NCBI GenBank assembly: GCA_965140365.1 | Contig: OZ223196.1 | Origin: Hydrogenovibrio sp965140365 | GTDB taxonomy: Bacteria; Pseudomonadota; Gammaproteobacteria; Thiomicrospirales; Thiomicrospiraceae | Strand: one strand, 5' to 3' | DNA: 64,000 nt | In this document: piece by piece, positions 60,024-64,000 of the stretch | Layout: each line of letters starts with the position of its first letter | Position numbering within the stretch: the first letter of the stretch is position 1 | Notes under the pieces: generated by a model | What the model saw: only the letters and a program-made list of their open reading frames with translations | Databases searched by the model: none | What the model was told of the DNA's origin: nothing | Made by a program: the position numbers and the translations under genes

Positions 60024-61139
60024 TTAATGCAAGCGCCGCAATAAGAAAAGCGCACTCAACACCAACACAATAGACGGTAGAAACGCCCCGACGATGGCCG
60101 GGAGCTGATAGACAACACTGAGGTTACCGAAAATCTGATTCAACAGATGGAAACTCATACCAATCATAATACCGACAAACACCCGCTGACCGATACTCAC
60201 CTGACGTTGCGACCCGAAAATCAACGGGAACACCAACGCAATCATCCCCAGAATCACAAACGGCATGGCCACCTTGCGCCAAAACGCCAGTTTATAAGGT
60301 TCGGCATCCAAAGCGTTCGCCTCCAGAAAATCGATGTATTGATATAAATCCCAAATGCCCATATAACGGGTTTCGACGTGTAAGGTTTGCAATAACTCAG
60401 GCGTCACCGGAAGCGATACCGGCTGAGAAACCTCTTTAAAAGCCGTGAAATCCAAACGCTTCCAATCTGGTTTATCCGCCAAACGAGACGGGGTCATTGT
60501 CCAGTCCAAACGTTGCCCATCCACATCCAGTAAGTGCCATTCCCCATTTTTAAAACGCGCCGTTTTGGCAACCATGGTCTGCTTCAATTCACCGTCTTGC
60601 ATATCGTAAATGCGCACATCATAAAACTGGGTATCAGAGATTACCTGGCCGACGTGAATATAACGCTCTCCTTCCCGCATCCAGAAATCATCGGATGCGC
60701 CAATGGAAAAGCTTTTATGCAATGCCTCGCCGCGCATTTTTTTGGCATAACTCTCACTGGCCGGTGCTACCCATTCTCCGATGACCGCCGCGCATATCCA
60801 AAGAATGAACGCCGATTTCATCACCCCCCAGAAAATACGCCCAATGGACCAACCGGTCACGCGCAAAATCGTCAATTCGGCATGGTTGGCTAAGCCGCCC
60901 AAGCCGATCAAGGTCCCAATCAATAACGCCACCGGGAAGATCTCATATCCGTACACCGGCAACTTTAAAACCGTATAAATCACGCCTTTTTCAAAGGTGT
61001 ACTCATCGGTCAGCTTACCGACTTGAATCATGAATTCGGAGAAGCCCAAAATCACCAGCAAGACCATCAGCACCAATAAAGTGTGCCCGACCAGAACGCG
61101 CCCCAGATAACGTTCAATTAAATTCATCTTCACATTCAT
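60024..61139 (-). CDS. lptG: Lipopolysaccharide export permease LptG
   Basis: LptG is one of two membrane permeases that extract LPS for export with LptB and LptC. The 371-residue protein has three N-terminal and three C-terminal helices around a periplasmic beta-jellyroll domain. Marks are LIERYLGRVLVGHTLLVLMVL, a GEWVAPASESYAKKMRGEAL segment and the C-terminal VFVGIMIGMSFHLLNQIFGNLS. It overlaps lptF by four bases. Confidence 0.93.
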   Translation of the reverse strand: MNVKMNLIERYLGRVLVGHTLLVLMVLLVILGFSEFMIQVGKLTDEYTFEKGVIYTVLKLPVYGYEIFPVALLIGTLIGLGGLANHAELTILRVTGWSIGRIFWGVMKSAFILWICAAVIGEWVAPASESYAKKMRGEALHKSFSIGASDDFWMREGERYIHVGQVISDTQFYDVRIYDMQDGELKQTMVAKTARFKNGEWHLLDVDGQRLDWTMTPSRLADKPDWKRLDFTAFKEVSQPVSLPVTPELLQTLHVETRYMGIWDLYQYIDFLEANALDAEPYKLAFWRKVAMPFVILGMIALVFPLIFGSQRQVSIGQRVFVGIMIGMSFHLLNQIFGNLSVVYQLPAIVGAFLPSIVLVLSALFLLRRLH

Positions 61140-62242
61140 GATTTGGACTCCGCGGGCTTTTTAAACCAGCGCCGCATATCCGGCCACTCAAACCAACTTG
61201 GTTTCAAGGAGCCCTGATAAAGCGCGTAAGCCAAAAACAACACCGGAATCGGCCAGACACCGATGGCCGTCGGCAAAGACTCATTGGCGATGGCCTCACG
61301 AAAGGTCACCAGCAACTGGTTATACACCACATACAGCACCAGCGCGAAAAACACTTTTGCAAACCGCCCTTCCCGCGGGCCGGAACGGCTCATTTTCAGT
61401 CCAAGCAGTCCTAACACCACAATGCTGAATGGCGTCACCATCCGCCATTGAAATAAAGCTTGATAATCCGGGTTGGCTGATTGCCATAATTGCATACTGG
61501 CGATTTCAAATTTTTTCTGGCTCGGCGGTGTCACCTGAATCTCCGGCAGAAAGCCTTCAAAACGCCGAAACTCCCTTGCCGTGAAAGCGTCGCCCTTTTC
61601 CAGGCCTTCATAACTATGACCGTTCAACAACACCAGTGCCAGCTTGCCGTCAATCCATTCGAACCGACCTTGCGGTGCCGTCATCAACACATCCTGTTCT
61701 TCGGTTTTCAACCGCAGCCAAACCGATGACAAATCCCCGTCATCGTCAATGGTACGGGTGTAAAACACCCCTTCGCCGTTCGGCAGAGGGTTGAATTTCC
61801 CCGGTACGAGCGCGGCCAGCGGAGACGTCACCTGCGCTTCCGCCACTAAATGACGTTCCTGCTGATAACTCCAAGGCGTTACCCATAAGGTAATCCAGGC
61901 GGTGACCAGAGCCAGCGGTAACAGAAACCAAAACACCCGCTTCTGAAAATAACGCATCGGCACGCCGCAACTTTGCAGTACCACCATCTCCTGATCCTGA
62001 TACAAGCGTCCGACCGCCAACATCACACTCAGTAACGCCACCAACGGCAAAATCACCTCCAAAGCCGGCGGAATTTTGTACAGCAGCACCTTGAAGATAA
62101 TGGTGGAAGGAATGGTGCCCTCAACCGCCACCGCGAGCAGTTTGGTGGCTTCGGTACCGAACGTAATCAGCAACAGCACCGAGAGAACAGCGAAGAAGGT
62201 CGCAAATAATTCTTTGTAGAGATATTTATCAAGAATTCGCAA
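61136..62242 (-). CDS. lptF: Lipopolysaccharide export permease LptF
   Basis: LptF is the partner permease of LptG. The protein (about 368 residues) starts at RILDKYLYKELFATFFAVLSVLLLI, has VGRLYQDQEMVVLQSCGV and WVTPWSYQQERH, a periplasmic domain, and C-terminal helices. The frame is open upstream to a TTG at 62281; comparison with the family favours a TTG start at 62242, but neither has a clear ribosome site. It is divergent from pepA. Confidence 0.9.
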   Translation of the reverse strand: MRILDKYLYKELFATFFAVLSVLLLITFGTEATKLLAVAVEGTIPSTIIFKVLLYKIPPALEVILPLVALLSVMLAVGRLYQDQEMVVLQSCGVPMRYFQKRVFWFLLPLALVTAWITLWVTPWSYQQERHLVAEAQVTSPLAALVPGKFNPLPNGEGVFYTRTIDDDGDLSSVWLRLKTEEQDVLMTAPQGRFEWIDGKLALVLLNGHSYEGLEKGDAFTAREFRRFEGFLPEIQVTPPSQKKFEIASMQLWQSANPDYQALFQWRMVTPFSIVVLGLLGLKMSRSGPREGRFAKVFFALVLYVVYNQLLVTFREAIANESLPTAIGVWPIPVLFLAYALYQGSLKPSWFEWPDMRRWFKKPAESKS

Positions 62243-62398
62243 AAACAGACACCAAAGCGTTAGAATAATGAGATATTTCAAAGCGGCTTAGCCGCCATCA
62301 AACCAATTGAAAACGCACGCATCTGGCGGACCGATTCGCAGCCCGCCAGGCGAAAGATTCATTTGTTTTCACGATTATACAAGAAGGAATTCCGCGAC

Positions 62399-63883
62399 AT
62401 GAAACAAATCCAGTTTAGTCTCTCTTCAAACGCCGATCTGAATGCGTTCGACACCTTGCTTTTACCGGTATTCGACAAAGGGCAAACCAGCGACCTGGGC
62501 CGTGAATTTCAGCTGAATGGCCTGACCGAAAGCTTGTTCGAACAAGGAGACTTTCTGGCCAAACCGGGACAAACCCAAATGGTGTTCCAACCGGCAGGCG
62601 TCCCCTGCCGCCGCGTGCTGCTGGTCGGATTCGGCGACACCAGTAAACTGACTGTCAAAGCCTATTTGGAAAGCTTAAACGCCGCCGCCAAAGCATTGGA
62701 TAACTCCGGGGCCCAAGAGGTTCTTAACACCTTGACCGACGTGCAGCCCGCCAAAAATGACCAGGCCTGGTCCATTTATCAGAATGCGCTGGCCTTCCAA
62801 CGCAGCCTGTACGATTACGAACACGAAAGCCGCAATAAAAAAACACCGAAAGAGCCAAAACTGAACGGCATGACGTTCCCGGCCGAAGCATCGGCAAACA
62901 ACGTTTCACAATTGGAACAGGCGCAATCTTCCGCCTTGGGAATGGCATTAACACAGGACTTGGCCAATATGCCAAGTAATTTCTGTACGCCAACCTACCT
63001 AGCCGAAACCGCACAAAAATTAGGCCAAACGCACGGATTTGACGTCAATATTTTTGACCAGGATGAAATGATTGAAATGGGCATGGGCGCATTTATGGCC
63101 GTGGCGCAAGGCGCGCACACGCCACCGAAAATGATTTGCTTGTCTTATCAAGGCGCCGGAGACGAAGCCCCCATTGCCTTGGTCGGCAAAGGCGTGACCT
63201 TCGACACCGGCGGGATTTCATTAAAACCCGGCGAATCCATGGATGAAATGAAATACGATATGGGGGGTGCCGCCACGGTACTGGGGGTCTTTGAAGCGTT
63301 GGGACGCCTTAAACCGAAACTGAATGTGGTCGCAGTGATCCCGTCCACCGAAAATATGCCGGCCGGCAACGCCATCAAGCCGGGGGATGTGGTCAAATCC
63401 CTATCCGGTCAAACCATTGAAATTCTCAATACCGATGCCGAAGGGCGCTTAATTTTATGTGATGCGCTGACCTATGCACAACAAACCTACCAGCCGAAAA
63501 AAGTGATCGACATGGCGACTTTGACAGGTGCCTGCATCATTGCGCTTGGCCATGAAATGTCGGCCGTTTTGGGCAACAACCAGCCGCTGGTTGACGACCT
63601 GTTGGCCGCCGGACAGAAAACCTACGACCGTTTCTGGCAAATGCCGTTGAGTGACGAATACGACGAACAGTTGCAGTCCAACTTCGCCGACATGGCCAAC
63701 ATCGGCGGACGCCCGGCGGGGACCATTACCGCCGCGCAATTCCTGGCGCGCTACACGAAAGACGTCGAATGGGCGCATTTGGACATTGCAGGCACGGCCT
63801 GGGTCAGCGGTAAAAACAAAGGCGCTACCGGCCGTCCGGTTGCAGCCGTAGTTGACTTTTTGATGAACCAAGCCGCTCGTTAA
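62399..63883 (+). CDS. pepA: Leucyl aminopeptidase PepA
   Basis: This 494-residue cytosolic peptidase of family M17 has the metal and active-site blocks VGKGVTFDTGGISLKPGESMDEMKYDMGGAA and NTDAEGRLILCDALTYA. Some relatives also bind DNA as XerCD cofactors. The ATG at 62399 follows AAGGA. It has a palindrome copy at 62761 encoding Gln-Ala-Trp. The next gene is holC, the usual gammaproteobacterial neighbour. Confidence 0.96.
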   Translation: MKQIQFSLSSNADLNAFDTLLLPVFDKGQTSDLGREFQLNGLTESLFEQGDFLAKPGQTQMVFQPAGVPCRRVLLVGFGDTSKLTVKAYLESLNAAAKALDNSGAQEVLNTLTDVQPAKNDQAWSIYQNALAFQRSLYDYEHESRNKKTPKEPKLNGMTFPAEASANNVSQLEQAQSSALGMALTQDLANMPSNFCTPTYLAETAQKLGQTHGFDVNIFDQDEMIEMGMGAFMAVAQGAHTPPKMICLSYQGAGDEAPIALVGKGVTFDTGGISLKPGESMDEMKYDMGGAATVLGVFEALGRLKPKLNVVAVIPSTENMPAGNAIKPGDVVKSLSGQTIEILNTDAEGRLILCDALTYAQQTYQPKKVIDMATLTGACIIALGHEMSAVLGNNQPLVDDLLAAGQKTYDRFWQMPLSDEYDEQLQSNFADMANIGGRPAGTITAAQFLARYTKDVEWAHLDIAGTAWVSGKNKGATGRPVAAVVDFLMNQAAR

Positions 63884-63894
63884 ACGGGGATTTT

Positions 63895-64000
63895 ATGTCG
63901 GACACACAGGACGTGGTGTTTTATGTACTGAGCAGCGATGGCGACGCAGAACGCGAAGCCTTCATTGCCAAACTCGTTAATAAAATCCACCGTGAAAATC
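63895..64000 (+). CDS. holC: DNA polymerase III chi subunit, 5' part (runs off the window)
   Basis: The frame starts MSDTQDVVFYVLSSDGDAER and is open to the window end (35 codons). The VVFYVL start followed by a helix AFIAKLVNKIHRE is typical of HolC, and holC follows pepA in many gammaproteobacteria. GGGG eight bases upstream is a weak ribosome site. Confidence 0.8.
   Translation, partial: MSDTQDVVFYVLSSDGDAEREAFIAKLVNKIHREN

Noticed and set aside
1..64000. CRISPR arrays or rRNA genes
   Set aside because: No regularly spaced repeats and no rRNA-like sequence were seen; only one tRNA was found.

Overview
The window reads as a chromosome segment of a sulfur-oxidising, CO2-fixing gammaproteobacterium, most likely of the Thiomicrospira/Hydrogenovibrio/Thiomicrorhabdus group. 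The reasons are a carboxysomal form IA RuBisCO (cbbL-cbbS-csoS2), a flavocytochrome c sulfide dehydrogenase operon, a 2-oxoacid:ferredoxin oxidoreductase, an Amt ammonium channel, and typical gammaproteobacterial housekeeping genes (sspAB, efp/epmAB, lptFG, pepA-holC). This placement is inference from gene content; no rRNA gene is present.

Layout. 1-3.2 kb: carboxysome operon on the minus strand. 3.6-5.9 kb: TetR-controlled operon (TetR, small membrane protein, metallo-beta-lactamase-fold protein) with a clear palindromic operator. 6.2-11.6 kb: respiratory operon with two CydA-like membrane proteins (the first with a C-terminal haem c), FccA-like cytochrome, FccB flavoprotein, dihaem c4-type cytochrome and a 32-residue membrane peptide. 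11.7-20.4 kb: MFS exporter, RDD protein, DUF45 peptidase, pseudouridine synthase, korAB with a helical partner, HIRAN protein, DEDDh exonuclease. 20.4-22.6 kb: a GGDEF gene flanked by a duplicated 3' end of the exonuclease gene. 22.6-28.0 kb: an AT-rich accessory island with secreted proteins, an XRE regulator and a three-gene operon (235-residue protein, UvrD-like helicase, DarT-like ADP-ribosyltransferase) that looks like a defence or toxin system. 28.0-33 kb: GIY-YIG protein, gamma-glutamyltransferase, DUF815 ATPase, amtB plus a small membrane protein.

33.1-43 kb holds a methylated-amine cluster: trimethylamine monooxygenase (tmm), TMAO demethylase (tdm), a dimethylamine monooxygenase set (DmmA-like, reductase, haem subunit), a cupin, and a dedicated histidine kinase/response regulator/PAS trio. 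TMA would be oxidised to TMAO, cleaved to dimethylamine and formaldehyde, then demethylated to methylamine; ammonium may be the benefit, and amtB is next door. 43.4-51.9 kb encodes a complete mevalonate route to isopentenyl diphosphate (HMG-CoA synthase and reductase, two GHMP kinases, diphosphomevalonate decarboxylase, type 2 isomerase), interrupted by an AEC transporter, tRNA-Ser(GGA) and a GlcG-like protein. 51.9-64 kb: sspAB, the EF-P lysylation set (epmA, efp, epmB) with a MITE-like element, envelope glycosyltransferases, lptFG, pepA and the start of holC.

The most striking signal that crosses all regions is the palindrome CCAGGCCTGG, found 16 times, both inside genes and as the core of intergenic hairpins, and absent from the AT-rich island. 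It behaves like a highly iterated palindrome or an uptake-type signal.
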